A stretch of 64,000 nt of DNA from Zhaonella formicivorans (GCF_004353525.1 NZ_CP085524.1:434001-498000), one strand, 5' to 3'. Positions 33,754 through 42,778 are shown, counted from the stretch's first letter. Notes: generated from the letters alone by a model not told the origin. Numbers and translations are program-made.

Positions 33754-34875
33754 ATGTGTGAAAGAAGCGGCTTGGGCGCAATTATCAGGCAGGAAATTGA
33801 GCAAAGGGGTAAGATCAGTTTCGCTGAATATATGGCCCAGGCCTTGTATCACCCTGAACTGGGATACTATACGCGCCCTGGGGTTAAAATAGGACCCGAG
33901 GGCGATTTTTATACCAGTCCTATGGTACACCCTGTTTTTGGGGCCTGCCTTGCCAAGCAATTTAAAGAAATGTGGGACGCTTTAGGAACTCCCGAAACTT
34001 TTCTACTGGTGGAGTATGGTGCCGGAAACGGGCTTTTAGCCCGAGACATCCTTGAATATGCCAAAGTGGCCCTGCCTGACTTTTACAGTACAGTTCAGTA
34101 CTTTATAGTTGAAATTAGTCCTTTCCATCGCAGTTTGCAACGGGCTGCCCTGCAGGGTAATTACCCTGTTTATTGGACTGAAGATTTACAGGGTATCAGT
34201 CAGGAAGTGGTTGGATGCGTTTTTTCCAATGAATTTCTTGATGCTTTGCCTGTACACCGGGTTGCGTTGCAGCATGGGGAATTAAAAGAGCTGTATGTTA
34301 GCACAGCGGGCGAAAGGCTGGTAGAGGTGATGGGTGCTCCATCAACCCAGGAGCTGGCGGTTTACCTCAAGGAGCTCAATCTTACCCTTCAAGAGCAGCA
34401 GGAAGTGGAGATTAACCTGGAGGCTTTAAAGTGGCTGCAGCAGGTAGCAGGCAAATTAAAAAAAGGCTTTGTGCTTACTATTGATTATGGTTATAAAGCC
34501 CGGGAACTGTCCATGCCTCAACGTTTCCAGGGGACTTTGCTGTGCTACCGCCAGCATCAGGCAGTTAAAAATCCTTACCTCAATATAGGGGAACAGGATA
34601 TTACCGCCCATGTGAATTTCACTGCGTTGGAGCAGTATGGCGAAAGATATGGACTTAAAATTGCGGGCTTCACCACTCAAATGAAGTTTCTCATTGGTTT
34701 GGGCATTATGGAATTTGTGGAGAGCCGGGAGCTTACAGCGGTGGAACGGCAAAAAATGCTCTTAGCAGTTAAACGCCTGATTATGCCTCAGGGAATGGGT
34801 GAATCCTTCCGAGTTATGATACAGTATAAAGGTTTAGAAGGCCCAATCAATTTAAGCGGTCTGAGGAGTCTTTAA
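33754..34875 (+). CDS. MidA/NDUFAF7-family SAM-dependent methyltransferase
   Basis: 373 residues of the family that includes mitochondrial NDUFAF7, a protein arginine methyltransferase. Recognisable are the entry segment ISFAEYMAQALYHPELGYYTR, DFYTSPMVHPVFG, the SAM loop LVEYGAGNGLLARDIL (about 88), SNEFLDALPVHRV and TIDYGY. The bacterial substrate is unknown. ATG 33754 has CGGGGTGA and lies 12 bases after the FmdB gene. Confidence 0.9.
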   Translation: MCERSGLGAIIRQEIEQRGKISFAEYMAQALYHPELGYYTRPGVKIGPEGDFYTSPMVHPVFGACLAKQFKEMWDALGTPETFLLVEYGAGNGLLARDILEYAKVALPDFYSTVQYFIVEISPFHRSLQRAALQGNYPVYWTEDLQGISQEVVGCVFSNEFLDALPVHRVALQHGELKELYVSTAGERLVEVMGAPSTQELAVYLKELNLTLQEQQEVEINLEALKWLQQVAGKLKKGFVLTIDYGYKARELSMPQRFQGTLLCYRQHQAVKNPYLNIGEQDITAHVNFTALEQYGERYGLKIAGFTTQMKFLIGLGIMEFVESRELTAVERQKMLLAVKRLIMPQGMGESFRVMIQYKGLEGPINLSGLRSL

Positions 34876-34940
34876 ATATTTTCTTGTTTAAGGGTTGTTA
34901 GTGTTATATAATTATAATTAAGTAAGTAAGATAGGAATCT

Positions 34941-35027
34941 CAGAAGAGGAGTGATGGAGAGCAGCTGAGCTGAGGTAATTTTGATTTATGATTTAAAAAT
35001 ATTAATTATGAGGTGAGCTGAGATGAG
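34941..35027 (+). promoter_or_regulatory. TRAP-like GAG-repeat array over the trpP start
   Basis: GAG triplets recur at exact 5-base spacing at 35010, 35015, 35020 and 35025, covering the ribosome site and start codon. A second cluster of NAG triplets (CAG 34941, GAG 34946, GAG 34957, CAG 34962, GAG 34967, GAG 34972) lies just upstream. Such (G/U)AG-N2 arrays are the RNA target of the 11-subunit tryptophan-binding protein TRAP, which blocks trpP translation in Bacillus. Presence of TRAP in this genome is not shown. Confidence 0.65.
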
Positions 35028-35547
35028 TTTAAGGGATTCTATTCAAGTGGCCTTATTGTTGGCTATCGGAACTATTTTACATCTGGTTGTTCCCGGGTAT
35101 GGGAGCGGTATGAAACCTGACTTATTGTTGGGGATGTTTTTTATTGTACTGTTGCTGAAAAGGGATTTTCGTTCAACTTTGTTGGCCAGCTTGCTGGCTG
35201 GGCTGTTAAGTGCTTTTGCGACAACTTTTCCTGGTGGACAGCTGCCTAATATTATTGATAAGTTGATTACAGGGCTGGTTGTTTTTGCCATGGTGAAGCT
35301 TCTTTATGGCAGGATCAATAATTACGTACTTACCGGGATAATAGGCGTTTTAGGAACTTTGGTCAGCGGTGCAGCCTTTTTAGGCAGTGCACTGGCGATT
35401 GTGGGCCTACCGGCGCCGTTTATGGCTTTATTTACGACGGTAGTTTTGCCGGCAGCAGTGTTGAATACGATTGCTGTAATTATTTTATACCCGGTGGTAT
35501 TATTCAGTAAAAACACAATCGAACGGTCTTCAAACCGAACTGTATAA
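35023..35547 (+). CDS. trpP: Tryptophan transporter, TrpP family
   Basis: A 174-residue membrane protein with five to six helices resembling TrpP, the tryptophan uptake protein of Bacillus. Visible family pattern: N-terminal VALLLAIGTILHLVVPGYG, MKPDLLLGMFFIVLLL, and AFATTFPGGQLPNIIDK. ATG 35023 follows GAGGTGAG. Translation is probably regulated by tryptophan through the overlapping GAG repeats. Confidence 0.85.
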   Translation: MSLRDSIQVALLLAIGTILHLVVPGYGSGMKPDLLLGMFFIVLLLKRDFRSTLLASLLAGLLSAFATTFPGGQLPNIIDKLITGLVVFAMVKLLYGRINNYVLTGIIGVLGTLVSGAAFLGSALAIVGLPAPFMALFTTVVLPAAVLNTIAVIILYPVVLFSKNTIERSSNRTV

Positions 35548-35565
35548 GGGATTGTATAACAAAAT

Positions 35566-35597
35566 GAGTCAGACCGCGGTCTGACTCTATGTTTTTT
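35566..35597 (+). terminator. Terminator of trpP
   Basis: A perfect 22-bp palindrome (35566-35587) followed by a T-run that overlaps the stop of a convergent small gene. Confidence 0.85.
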
Positions 35598-35757
35598 ACG
35601 CTTCTTCAATAAGCCGTTTTTTTAGTTCAACTGTTTCAGGGGTATCAGGCTCCAAGGCTATAGCCATTTTAAAACGTTCGATGGCAAGGGTGGCTGACGA
35701 ATTAGCGTTGATGTTAATGTTAGCTGCTCTTTTTTTGTATTGTTCCAGATTTGACAG
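35596..35757 (-). CDS. Small helical protein, 53 residues, CTG start suspected
   Basis: A short minus-strand frame encoding S-N-L-E-Q-Y-K-K-R-A-A-N-I-N-I-N-A, then a TPR-like helix pair (SSATLAIERFKMAIALEPD) and a charged end. The ribosome site GAGGTG (35769-35764) is six bases before CTG 35757; the in-frame GTG inside that site is less likely. The TPR-like A-I-E-R-F-x-x-A-I-A-L-E-P-D pattern and clean stop argue for a real gene. Function unknown. Confidence 0.6.
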   Translation of the reverse strand: MSNLEQYKKRAANININANSSATLAIERFKMAIALEPDTPETVELKKRLIEEA

Positions 35758-35938
35758 AAAAATCACCTCTGCAGTTATAGTTTGTGCCTTTAAATTAAAA
35801 ACTATTTTTAGTATGTTACCATAGCCTTGCTAAATATGAATCCGGACAGTAACAAAAATTTCCTTGATTTTCAAAATCGTATGTAGGTATAATATCTATT
35901 GGTTTGTGTACAAGGTCAAAAATTTTGGAGGTGTTAGC

Positions 35939-36775
35939 ATGGAAGGTGTCTGGTTTCAAGAACTGCAAACCAAAAACCTGTCTATTGGCTGTTCTGTCAA
36001 GGAAGTATTACTAAAACAACAAACTGATTTCCAAAAGCTGCAAGTTCTAGATACGGATATTTGGGGCAGGATGCTGGTACTGGACGGGGCCATTCAAACT
36101 ACTATTGAAGATGAATTTGTATATCATGAAATGATCACCCATGTAGCCTTAAATACCCATCCTAACCCGAAAAGAACGCTGATTATTGGTGGCGGGGACG
36201 GTGGAGCTATCAGGGAAATGATCAAGCATGACACCGTTGAAAAGGCTACCCTGGTGGAGATTGATAAGGCTGTCATCGAGGCTGCCAAAAAATATTTGCC
36301 GGAAATCTCGGTAGCTATAGCCGGCAACAATCCAAGGGTAGAGGTACTGGTAGAGGATGGAATAAAGCATATTAAAGAAAAAGAAAATTATTATGACATC
36401 GTAATAGTAGACTCCACCGACCCAGTTGGTCCTGCAGTAGGTCTCTTTGCCAAGGACTTCTACGCTGCTATTCACAGGGCGCTGAAAGACGATGGTATTT
36501 TCGTAGCGCAAACTGAGTCGCCATTTTATAATAAAGACCTGATTCGCAGGGTGTTTAAAGATATCAGTAGCCTTTTCCCCATTACCAAGCTGTTCACTGC
36601 CAATGTACCTACTTACCCTGGCGGCTTATGGTCCTTTACCATGGGCAGCAAGGTTTATGACCCTGAAAAGCTTGATATGTCTAAATTAAGAAAATTAGAC
36701 ACCAAATATTACACTCCTGAAGTACATAAAGCTTCATTTGTTTTACCTAAGTTTGTGGGCGATTTATTGAAATAG
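35939..36775 (+). CDS. speE: Spermidine synthase (polyamine aminopropyltransferase)
   Basis: Transfers aminopropyl from decarboxylated SAM to putrescine. The 278 residues show the N-terminal beta-rich domain, the cofactor loop GGGDGGAIREM (about 85) and the catalytic region VDSTDPVGPA with its Asp. ATG 35939 has GGAGGTG; the frame extends upstream without a site. It starts an operon with speB 11 bases downstream. Confidence 0.96.
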   Translation: MEGVWFQELQTKNLSIGCSVKEVLLKQQTDFQKLQVLDTDIWGRMLVLDGAIQTTIEDEFVYHEMITHVALNTHPNPKRTLIIGGGDGGAIREMIKHDTVEKATLVEIDKAVIEAAKKYLPEISVAIAGNNPRVEVLVEDGIKHIKEKENYYDIVIVDSTDPVGPAVGLFAKDFYAAIHRALKDDGIFVAQTESPFYNKDLIRRVFKDISSLFPITKLFTANVPTYPGGLWSFTMGSKVYDPEKLDMSKLRKLDTKYYTPEVHKASFVLPKFVGDLLK

Positions 36776-36786
36776 GGGGGATACGA

Positions 36787-37638
36787 ATGCCTCTAACGGA
36801 GCGTACCGGAGTTTTTATGGGGAGTTCCGATGACTACGACACATCCAGATTTGTACTTATAGGAGCCCCCATGGATTTTACTGTAAGCTTTCGCCCCGGC
36901 TCCCGTAACGGCCCCCAGTTTATCCGCATGGTCTCCTCAGGGTTGGAGGAGTACAGTGTCTATCAGGATAAAGAACTGGCGGATTATAACTATTATGATT
37001 ACGGTGACCTGATTTTGCCATTTGGCAACGTGAAAGAAAGCTTAAACAGGATAGAATTGGCGGCGGGTGAAATTGTGGAACACGGGAAGTTTCCTATTTT
37101 CCTGGGCGGAGAACATCTAATCTCATTGGCTGTTATTAAGGCTATGGTGAAAAAGTATCCTGATTTGGCAGTTTTACATTTTGATGCCCACGCTGATTTG
37201 CGCTGTGATTATATTGGTGAAGTGGAATCTCATGCTACTGTAATGAGGTATGCTTCGGAGCTGCTTGGCAAAAAGCAGCTTTACCAGTTTGGTATTCGTT
37301 CGGGAACCAGGGAAGAGTTTGAGTATGCGCGGGAGCACACCAACATGTTTATAGATGAACTGCTTGGTCCGCTGGAGCAGGTTGTGGAGAATTGGAAAGG
37401 CAGTCCAGTCTATATTTCCATCGATATTGACGTAGTTGATCCTGCATTTGCGCCGGGTACAGGCACTCCTGAGCCGGGAGGATGTACTGCCAAGGAAATT
37501 ATTAAGGCTATTAATATTATGAGCAAGTTGCCGGTAGTGGGAATGGATATTGTAGAGGTTTTGCCTATGGTCGATCAGTCTCAGCGCACAGCCTTGCTTG
37601 CGGCAAAACTGGTACGGGAAGCTATCTTAGCGTTTTAA
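36787..37638 (+). CDS. speB: Agmatinase
   Basis: Manganese enzyme splitting agmatine into putrescine and urea, so it supplies the substrate of the upstream SpeE. Metal ligands are in GGEHLISL, DAHADLRCDY and SIDIDVVDPAFAPGTGTPEPG. The 283-residue length is normal. Together speE-speB indicate the arginine-agmatine-putrescine route; arginine decarboxylase and SAM decarboxylase are not in the window. Confidence 0.95.
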   Translation: MPLTERTGVFMGSSDDYDTSRFVLIGAPMDFTVSFRPGSRNGPQFIRMVSSGLEEYSVYQDKELADYNYYDYGDLILPFGNVKESLNRIELAAGEIVEHGKFPIFLGGEHLISLAVIKAMVKKYPDLAVLHFDAHADLRCDYIGEVESHATVMRYASELLGKKQLYQFGIRSGTREEFEYAREHTNMFIDELLGPLEQVVENWKGSPVYISIDIDVVDPAFAPGTGTPEPGGCTAKEIIKAINIMSKLPVVGMDIVEVLPMVDQSQRTALLAAKLVREAILAF

Positions 37639-37660
37639 GGTCCCAGTTAAGGGTTAGTGT

Positions 37661-37690
37661 TTGACTTTTGTTTTTAGCCCATGCTATAAT
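37661..37690 (+). promoter_or_regulatory. Upstream promoter of the tRNA cluster
   Basis: TTGACT (37661-37666) and TATAAT (37685-37690), 18 bp apart. Confidence 0.65.
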
Positions 37691-37750
37691 AGGAACTGTT
37701 CTGAACGGCAAAGTGCGTAGAATTACCGTAGAATTACGAATAAAAAATTA

Positions 37751-37779
37751 TTGACAAGTTAGCCGGAATGAGATAAAAT
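37751..37779 (+). promoter_or_regulatory. Proximal promoter of the tRNA cluster
   Basis: TTGACA (37751-37756) and TAAAAT (37774-37779) at 17 bp, about 22 bases before tRNA-Val. Confidence 0.75.
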
Positions 37780-37800
37780 AAGTTCTGTTCCGGTAAACAA

Positions 37801-37876
<76 letters not shown>

Positions 37877-37879
37877 TGA

Positions 37880-37955
37880 GGAGCCGTAGTGTAGCGGTTA
37901 ACATGTCGGCCTGTCACGCCGAAGATCGCGGGTTCAATTCCCGTCGGCTCCGCCA
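37880..37955 (+). tRNA. tRNA-Asp (GTC)
   Basis: 76-nt cloverleaf, CCA encoded, anticodon loop CTGTCAC. Confidence 0.97.
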
Positions 37956-37962
37956 TAGTTTT

Positions 37963-38038
<76 letters not shown>

Positions 38039-38079
38039 TTTAAAATACCAGGCAGGGATTTGGCCTTGCCTTTGCTGAT

Positions 38080-38154
38080 GCGGGAATAGCTCAGTGGTAG
38101 AGCATCGCCTTGCCAAGGCGAGGGTCGCGAGTTCGAATCTCGTTTCCCGCTCCA
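38080..38154 (+). tRNA. tRNA-Gly (GCC)
   Basis: 75-nt cloverleaf, CCA encoded, anticodon loop TTGCCAA. Confidence 0.97.
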
Positions 38155-38162
38155 TTTTATGT

Positions 38163-38238
38163 GGCGACGTAGCCAAGTGGCTAAGGCGGAGGACTGCAAA
38201 TCCTTTATTCCCCGGTTCAAATCCGGGCGTCGCCTCCA
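38163..38238 (+). tRNA. tRNA-Cys (GCA)
   Basis: 76-nt cloverleaf, CCA encoded, anticodon loop CTGCAAA. Confidence 0.97.
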
Positions 38239-38248
38239 AATAAATATT

Positions 38249-38338
38249 GCCCGGGTGGCGGAACTGGCAGACGCACAGGACTTAAAATCCTGCGGGACCT
38301 CAAATCCCGTACCGGTTCGATTCCGGTCCCGGGCACCA
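38249..38338 (+). tRNA. tRNA-Leu (TAA)
   Basis: 90-nt tRNA with long variable arm, CCA encoded, anticodon loop CTTAAAA. Confidence 0.97.
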
Positions 38339-38348
38339 GATATGTAAG

Positions 38349-38386
38349 GGATTCGTCGATTTACGAAATTGCACGAGTCCTTTTTT
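38349..38386 (+). terminator. Terminator of the tRNA cluster
   Basis: GGATTCGT pairs with ACGAGTCC (one G-T pair) across a 16-base loop, followed by TTTTTT. Confidence 0.75.
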
Positions 38387-38767
38387 ATATGGTTAATCCT
38401 GTCAGTGTAATACACAGGCAACACGAGCAGCCTCCAGCACCTGCAGTAACTTTTTTCCAAAGTTTTATCTTCATAGCTGCGCATAGATTGCCTCTTTTTT
38501 GCAACTTATAAAAAGACATGATCATACATCCATTGGTTATTTATTGAGGATTTTCTTCTAATTTTATATTAAGATTAACTTTTTATGACAGGAATTTTGG
38601 AAGAAATAGGAGAGGGTTCCGGATTTTATCACAGTTTTTGGAGTATTCGTCTTACTGCTGATGTTTGCAAAGCCAGGAGGTAAAGATGAGGATTACGCCT
38701 ATGGAAAAATATTGAAGATTAAGTAGAGTTATGCTAGAATAATTTTAAAGAAAATTAAATATCTTTT
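38387..38767 (+). other. Spacer between tRNA cluster and TPP riboswitch
   Basis: No well-supported gene. A frame ending at 38726 could encode a short membrane peptide (core ITVFGVFVLLLMFAK), but there is no credible start codon with a ribosome site. Confidence 0.45.
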
Positions 38768-38868
38768 AGCGCTAGGGGAGCTGGGTGAGGCCGGCTGAGA
38801 TAAAGATCCGATGATATCTTAAACCCTTATACCTGATCTGGATAATGCCAGCGGAGGAAAGTCAGCTA
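38768..38868 (+). promoter_or_regulatory. TPP riboswitch (THI element)
   Basis: Conserved aptamer pieces are all visible: AGGGGAGCTGGG, GGCTGAGA, ACCCTTATACCTGATCTGG and ATAATGCCAGCGGAGGAAA. It lies upstream of thiamin salvage genes with a terminator immediately after, so thiamin pyrophosphate should switch transcription off. Confidence 0.96.
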
Positions 38869-38892
38869 GTGTATCTCATTTACGCATCTTCA

Positions 38893-38927
38893 GCACGAAT
38901 CCTGAATCAGGGTTCGTGCTTTTGTTT
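38893..38927 (+). terminator. Riboswitch-controlled terminator
   Basis: A 12-bp stem (38893-38904 with 38908-38919, one G-T pair), 3-base loop and T-rich tail, between the TPP aptamer and thiW. Confidence 0.88.
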
Positions 38928-39092
38928 CCCGTTCTAAACTCCACAAGCCTCCTGCTTATCTAAGTGGAAGACAACGGAAGTTTTGAACCCGATTGGTTTA
39001 ACCAGCATAAGTGGGGGGAAAATACTTCCACTGATGAAGTTCACTGGCACCCCCTGCCTGCAGCGCTAAAGGTAAAGAGGAGGAGAAGTTGC

Positions 39093-39593
39093 ATGAAAAC
39101 CAAAAGCCTTACTTTATCTGCCATGCTTGTGGCTATCGGCACCTTGTCTGCCCACCTTATCTACATTCCTGTGGGAGCAGCTAAAGTTTTTCCCGTGCAG
39201 CATGCCATCAATGTCCTGTCAGCGGTACTCTTAGGGCCCTGGTATGCTGTTGCCAACGCTTTTGCCATTTCTCTTTTGAGGAATATACTGGGTACCGGCT
39301 CTTTGCTAGCTTTTCCAGGCAGCATGTTGGGGGCATTCTTGGCAGGGCTGCTCTTTCGAGGTACCCACAGCAATTTATGGGCCGCTCTGGGCGAAATATT
39401 TGGTACGGGTATTTTAGGAGCCCTTGCTGCGTACCCCATTGCTAAACTCTTACTGGGTAAGGATGTAGCCGCCTTCTTCTATGTAGCTCCCTTTTTAATG
39501 AGTACGGTAGGGGGAAGCATAATCGGCTACTTGGTCTTAAGTCTTTTTGAAAGAAACAAAGCATTAAAGGAGCTCACGAAGGGAGAGGTATAA
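39093..39593 (+). CDS. thiW: ECF-type thiazole transporter S component ThiW
   Basis: Substrate-binding membrane protein of an ECF transporter predicted to import the thiazole moiety of thiamin. 166 residues with about five helices; the conserved stretch IPVGAAKVFPVQHAINVLSAVLLGP region and FPGSMLGAFLAGL are typical of ThiW. ATG 39093 has GAGGAGGAGA upstream; the open frame back to 38964 would begin before any ribosome site. The energising EcfAT genes are not in the window. First gene of thiW-thiD-cytX-thiM under the TPP riboswitch. Confidence 0.92.
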   Translation: MKTKSLTLSAMLVAIGTLSAHLIYIPVGAAKVFPVQHAINVLSAVLLGPWYAVANAFAISLLRNILGTGSLLAFPGSMLGAFLAGLLFRGTHSNLWAALGEIFGTGILGALAAYPIAKLLLGKDVAAFFYVAPFLMSTVGGSIIGYLVLSLFERNKALKELTKGEV

Positions 39594-39594
39594 G

Positions 39595-40395
39595 TTGAAA
39601 AAAGTGTTAACTATTGCGGGTTCTGATTCCAGCGGCGGTGCGGGGATTCAGGCTGATTTGAAAACTTTCTCCGCCCATGGTGTTTTTGGCATGAGCGTAA
39701 TTACTGCAGTAACGGCGCAAAACACCCAAGGGGTGTGGGCTGTCCAGGATATAGAACCGGAGATCATTGGAAAGCAGATAACTGCGGTATTTGAGGATAT
39801 TCAGGTAGATGCGGTTAAAATCGGCATGGTTTCACAAGAAAATGCCATTAAGACAATTGCCCATGGGCTGGTGAAGTTCGGGGCTAAGAACGTGGTGCTG
39901 GATCCGGTGATGATCTCTAAAAGCGGCTTTAATCTCTTGCAGCCGGAAGCTAAAGAAGCTTTAATTGCGGAACTGTTGCCATTAGCAGTCATTGCTACCC
40001 CTAATATTCACGAAGCCCAGGCTATTACAGGGATGGAGATTAGAAATATACAAGAAATGGAAGAAGCTGCTGAAGTGATTTTTCAAATGGGCCCTCGTAA
40101 CGTATTGGTCAAGGGGGGGCATCTGGATGAAGAGGCCGTTGATGTGCTTTTTGACGGTAAAGAGATGCATCATTACAAATCCCATCGGATCCATACTAAA
40201 AATACCCATGGCACCGGTTGCACTTTATCCTCTGCTATTGCCTCTAACTTGGCACTGGGGTATTCCGTACCGGAGGCAGTAGAGAAGGCTAAACAATACA
40301 TCACGATTGCTATTGAGCATTCTTTGGCTATTGGAAAAGGAGTTGGGCCCACGAATCATTTTTATATTTTATATAAGAAAGCAGGTGTGTTGTAA
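39595..40395 (+). CDS. thiD: Hydroxymethylpyrimidine (phosphate) kinase
   Basis: Phosphorylates HMP and HMP-P for thiamin synthesis. Ribokinase-fold motifs: GSDSSGGAGIQADLKTF at the N-terminus, VLDPVMISKSG, LVKGGH and the catalytic anion hole HGTGCTLSSA. 266 residues. TTG start at 39595 behind GAGAGGTATAA. It overlaps cytX at a shared A (TAATG). Confidence 0.96.
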   Translation: MKKVLTIAGSDSSGGAGIQADLKTFSAHGVFGMSVITAVTAQNTQGVWAVQDIEPEIIGKQITAVFEDIQVDAVKIGMVSQENAIKTIAHGLVKFGAKNVVLDPVMISKSGFNLLQPEAKEALIAELLPLAVIATPNIHEAQAITGMEIRNIQEMEEAAEVIFQMGPRNVLVKGGHLDEEAVDVLFDGKEMHHYKSHRIHTKNTHGTGCTLSSAIASNLALGYSVPEAVEKAKQYITIAIEHSLAIGKGVGPTNHFYILYKKAGVL

Positions 40396-41633
40396 TGAAT
40401 ATAGAGGGACAAGGCAGTTTGTCGGTGTTTAATTTCTTTTTGCTGTGGTTTGGTGCAGCCATCTCCATTGCGGAAATCATGACTGGGGGACTTTTAGCCC
40501 CTTTGGGGTTGAGCACTGGACTTTTGGTTATTCTCTTAGGACACGCAATCGGCGTTGGCATTTTGGCTCTGGGAGGGATAATTGGTGCCAATACAAAGGC
40601 CCCGGCTATCATGTCAACCAGGATATCCTTTGGGATATACGGCTCTTATCTCTTTTCCATTTTTAATATGTTACAGCTTATCGGCTGGACGGCGGTGATG
40701 ATTATTTCCGGAGGTCGTTCCGTGAACATCATCGGCAAAATGCTGTGGTCTCTTGACAATGTTACTTTGTGGAGCATTGTCATCGGGATGCTAATTATTC
40801 TTTGGATCATGCTCGGCCAGACAGGTTTTAAAAAGCTGAATGCGGCTGCAGTGATATTGCTCTTTCTGCTGACAATTGTACTAAGTTACGTGGTCTTCAA
40901 AAAGGGAGAGCTTTTTACTGCTCAAGTAGAGGGAGAAATCAGTTTCGGAACTGCTTTAGAGCTTAATGTCATTATGCCCCTGTCGTGGTTACCGCTGATT
41001 GCAGATTATACCAGGTTCGCTAAAAATACCAAGGGAGCTGTGCTGGGCAGTTTCTTGGGATATTTCCTGGGCAGTTCCTGGATGTACCTCATCGGCATGG
41101 TGTCTGGGATCGTCTTTGCCAATCCCGAACCGGGGGCCATTATGATAGCAGCTAACTTAGGATTTACAGCGCTGGGCATTATTATTTTATCCACAGTGAC
41201 CACTACTTTTCTGGATGTTTACTCTGCTGGGGTAACGTTTTTAAATATTTTCCCTAAACTTAATGAGAAAAATGTAGCTATTGTCATGGGGATTATAGGT
41301 ACTATTATTGCTGTGATTGTACCCATAGAGCAGTATGAAAATTTCCTTTATGCAATAGGGTCAGTTTTTGCTCCGCTCTTTGCAATACTATTTACTGATT
41401 ATTTTATCACCAGAAAAAAACGGGAAATCAGTGAAGAGCTGCTGATCAACTGGGGCTCTATGCTAGTTTGGCTAATAGGAATTGGGTTGTATTATATGCT
41501 GATCAGATTTGACTTTATTTTGGGGACTACTGTTCCCGTGATGGTTCTGACCTCAATAATCTACGTTGCTCTCTTGGGGTGGGTTGGAAATTGGAAATAT
41601 ATGAAAAAATCGCAGCAATCTTATCAAGCGTAA
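40395..41633 (+). CDS. cytX: Hydroxymethylpyrimidine transporter CytX (NCS1 family)
   Basis: Predicted HMP importer of the NCS1 cytosine-permease family, named by its constant link to TPP riboswitches. 412 residues in about 12 helices: WFGAAISIAEIMTGGLLAPLG at the N-terminus, STRISFGIYGSYLF and the PLSWLPLIADYTRFAKN segment near residue 195. Its position between thiD and thiM supports HMP over cytosine as substrate. The 3' end overlaps thiM. Confidence 0.92.
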   Translation: MNIEGQGSLSVFNFFLLWFGAAISIAEIMTGGLLAPLGLSTGLLVILLGHAIGVGILALGGIIGANTKAPAIMSTRISFGIYGSYLFSIFNMLQLIGWTAVMIISGGRSVNIIGKMLWSLDNVTLWSIVIGMLIILWIMLGQTGFKKLNAAAVILLFLLTIVLSYVVFKKGELFTAQVEGEISFGTALELNVIMPLSWLPLIADYTRFAKNTKGAVLGSFLGYFLGSSWMYLIGMVSGIVFANPEPGAIMIAANLGFTALGIIILSTVTTTFLDVYSAGVTFLNIFPKLNEKNVAIVMGIIGTIIAVIVPIEQYENFLYAIGSVFAPLFAILFTDYFITRKKREISEELLINWGSMLVWLIGIGLYYMLIRFDFILGTTVPVMVLTSIIYVALLGWVGNWKYMKKSQQSYQA

Positions 41634-42409
41634 GAAAGGAAAGGCCCCTAATACACCACCTTACTAACTATGTTACGGCTAACGATTGCGCTAATATAGT
41701 GCTGGCTCTGGGCGGCTCCCCCGTTATGGCTGATGACGTAGGGGAAGTGGAGGAGATGGTAACTCACGCCGCAAGTTTGGTCCTAAACATTGGTACTTTA
41801 AATAAGGGCAAAATGGAAGCCATGCTTTTAGCGGGGAAAGAGGCAAATAAGCGGAGAATTCCTGTGATCCTGGACCCCGTGGGGGTAGGGGCCACAGCTT
41901 ATAGGACAGAAGCTGTGGAAAAGTTGTTACAGGAAGTAAAACCAGCGGTGATCAGGGGCAATCGGGCAGAGATCAAAAGGCTTTTGGGCTTAAACTCAAG
42001 GCTTCGAGGGGTTGACTCCCTGGAAGAAGCCGAAAACAGCCCGGAGCTTGTCTTAAACTTAGCCCAGCGTTTAGGCTGCGTAGTGGCTATGACCGGGGAG
42101 CGGGATGTTATTTCCGATGGCAAAAGGTTGTGCTTCATTGAAAATGGGCATCCCATGCTGACCCGCATTACAGGCAGCGGATGCATGAGCACTTCCCTCA
42201 TCGGTACCTGTTGCGGTGTTGCTAATGATTATTACTTGGGTGCAGTAGCAGGAGTTGCAATCATGGGGCTGGCCGGGGAGATGGCCTACATGAGCTTAAG
42301 CGGTACAGAAGGCGTAGGAACATTTAGGGTCAGATTGCTGGACAGTATTTATAACCTTACGGAAAAACGTATTATAGAAGGTGTCAGAATATCACCCTTA
42401 GCCCCTTAA
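41591..42409 (+). CDS. thiM: Hydroxyethylthiazole kinase
   Basis: Phosphorylates thiazole alcohol in thiamin salvage, completing the set ThiW (thiazole in), CytX (HMP in), ThiD and ThiM. Motifs: PLIHHLTNYVTANDCANI, ILDPVGVGAT and TGSGCMSTSLI. The frame overlaps the cytX 3' end. TTG 41591 gives the typical E-I-Y-E-K-I start with GGGGTGGG upstream; GTG 41579 is the alternative. thiE, needed to join the two phosphates, is not nearby. Confidence 0.94.
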   Translation: MEIYEKIAAILSSVRKERPLIHHLTNYVTANDCANIVLALGGSPVMADDVGEVEEMVTHAASLVLNIGTLNKGKMEAMLLAGKEANKRRIPVILDPVGVGATAYRTEAVEKLLQEVKPAVIRGNRAEIKRLLGLNSRLRGVDSLEEAENSPELVLNLAQRLGCVVAMTGERDVISDGKRLCFIENGHPMLTRITGSGCMSTSLIGTCCGVANDYYLGAVAGVAIMGLAGEMAYMSLSGTEGVGTFRVRLLDSIYNLTEKRIIEGVRISPLAP

Positions 42410-42438
42410 AACCCGTTAGCTTAGCTAGCGGGTTCATT
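42410..42438 (+). terminator. Terminator of the thiamin salvage operon
   Basis: A 10-bp stem (42410-42419 with 42425-42434, one G-T pair) beginning right after the thiM stop; short T-rich tail. Confidence 0.75.
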
Positions 42439-42778
42439 TAATTCTGTAATTCTTTTGGATTGCAAAAGGAAAACCGTGTTATTCATTAGTCATCGTTAAA
42501 TTGAGAAATTCCTTATGAGTAGATAAAAGGCTAGTATTTATGCTGAGTCGTACGGGGGCAGCGGGATTAATTTGATTTGTAATTGCAGGATTTCTCAAGG
42601 AAGTGAGGAATTAAATGATTATTCCCGGCTGAGTTTTTCATATCTTTGTTTTAAAGGAAAAGAAAAATGCAAATTAGAAAAGCTGCATATTTTTTTGCAT
42701 TAGGATGAACAAAAAGCCATTGGGGCTTATTTTACCATTGGATTAGAGCATTACACGCAGAATGGAGTCTTATAACTG
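42439..42778 (+). other. Intergenic region before rarD
   Basis: No gene seen. AT-rich, with stop codons in all frames and only a weak GGAG 11 bases before the rarD start. Confidence 0.5.

Noticed and set aside
38620-38726. Short membrane peptide (ITVFGVFVLLLMFAK) before the TPP riboswitch
   Set aside because: Hydrophobic and neatly terminated, but no usable start codon at a ribosome site; could be a decayed gene.
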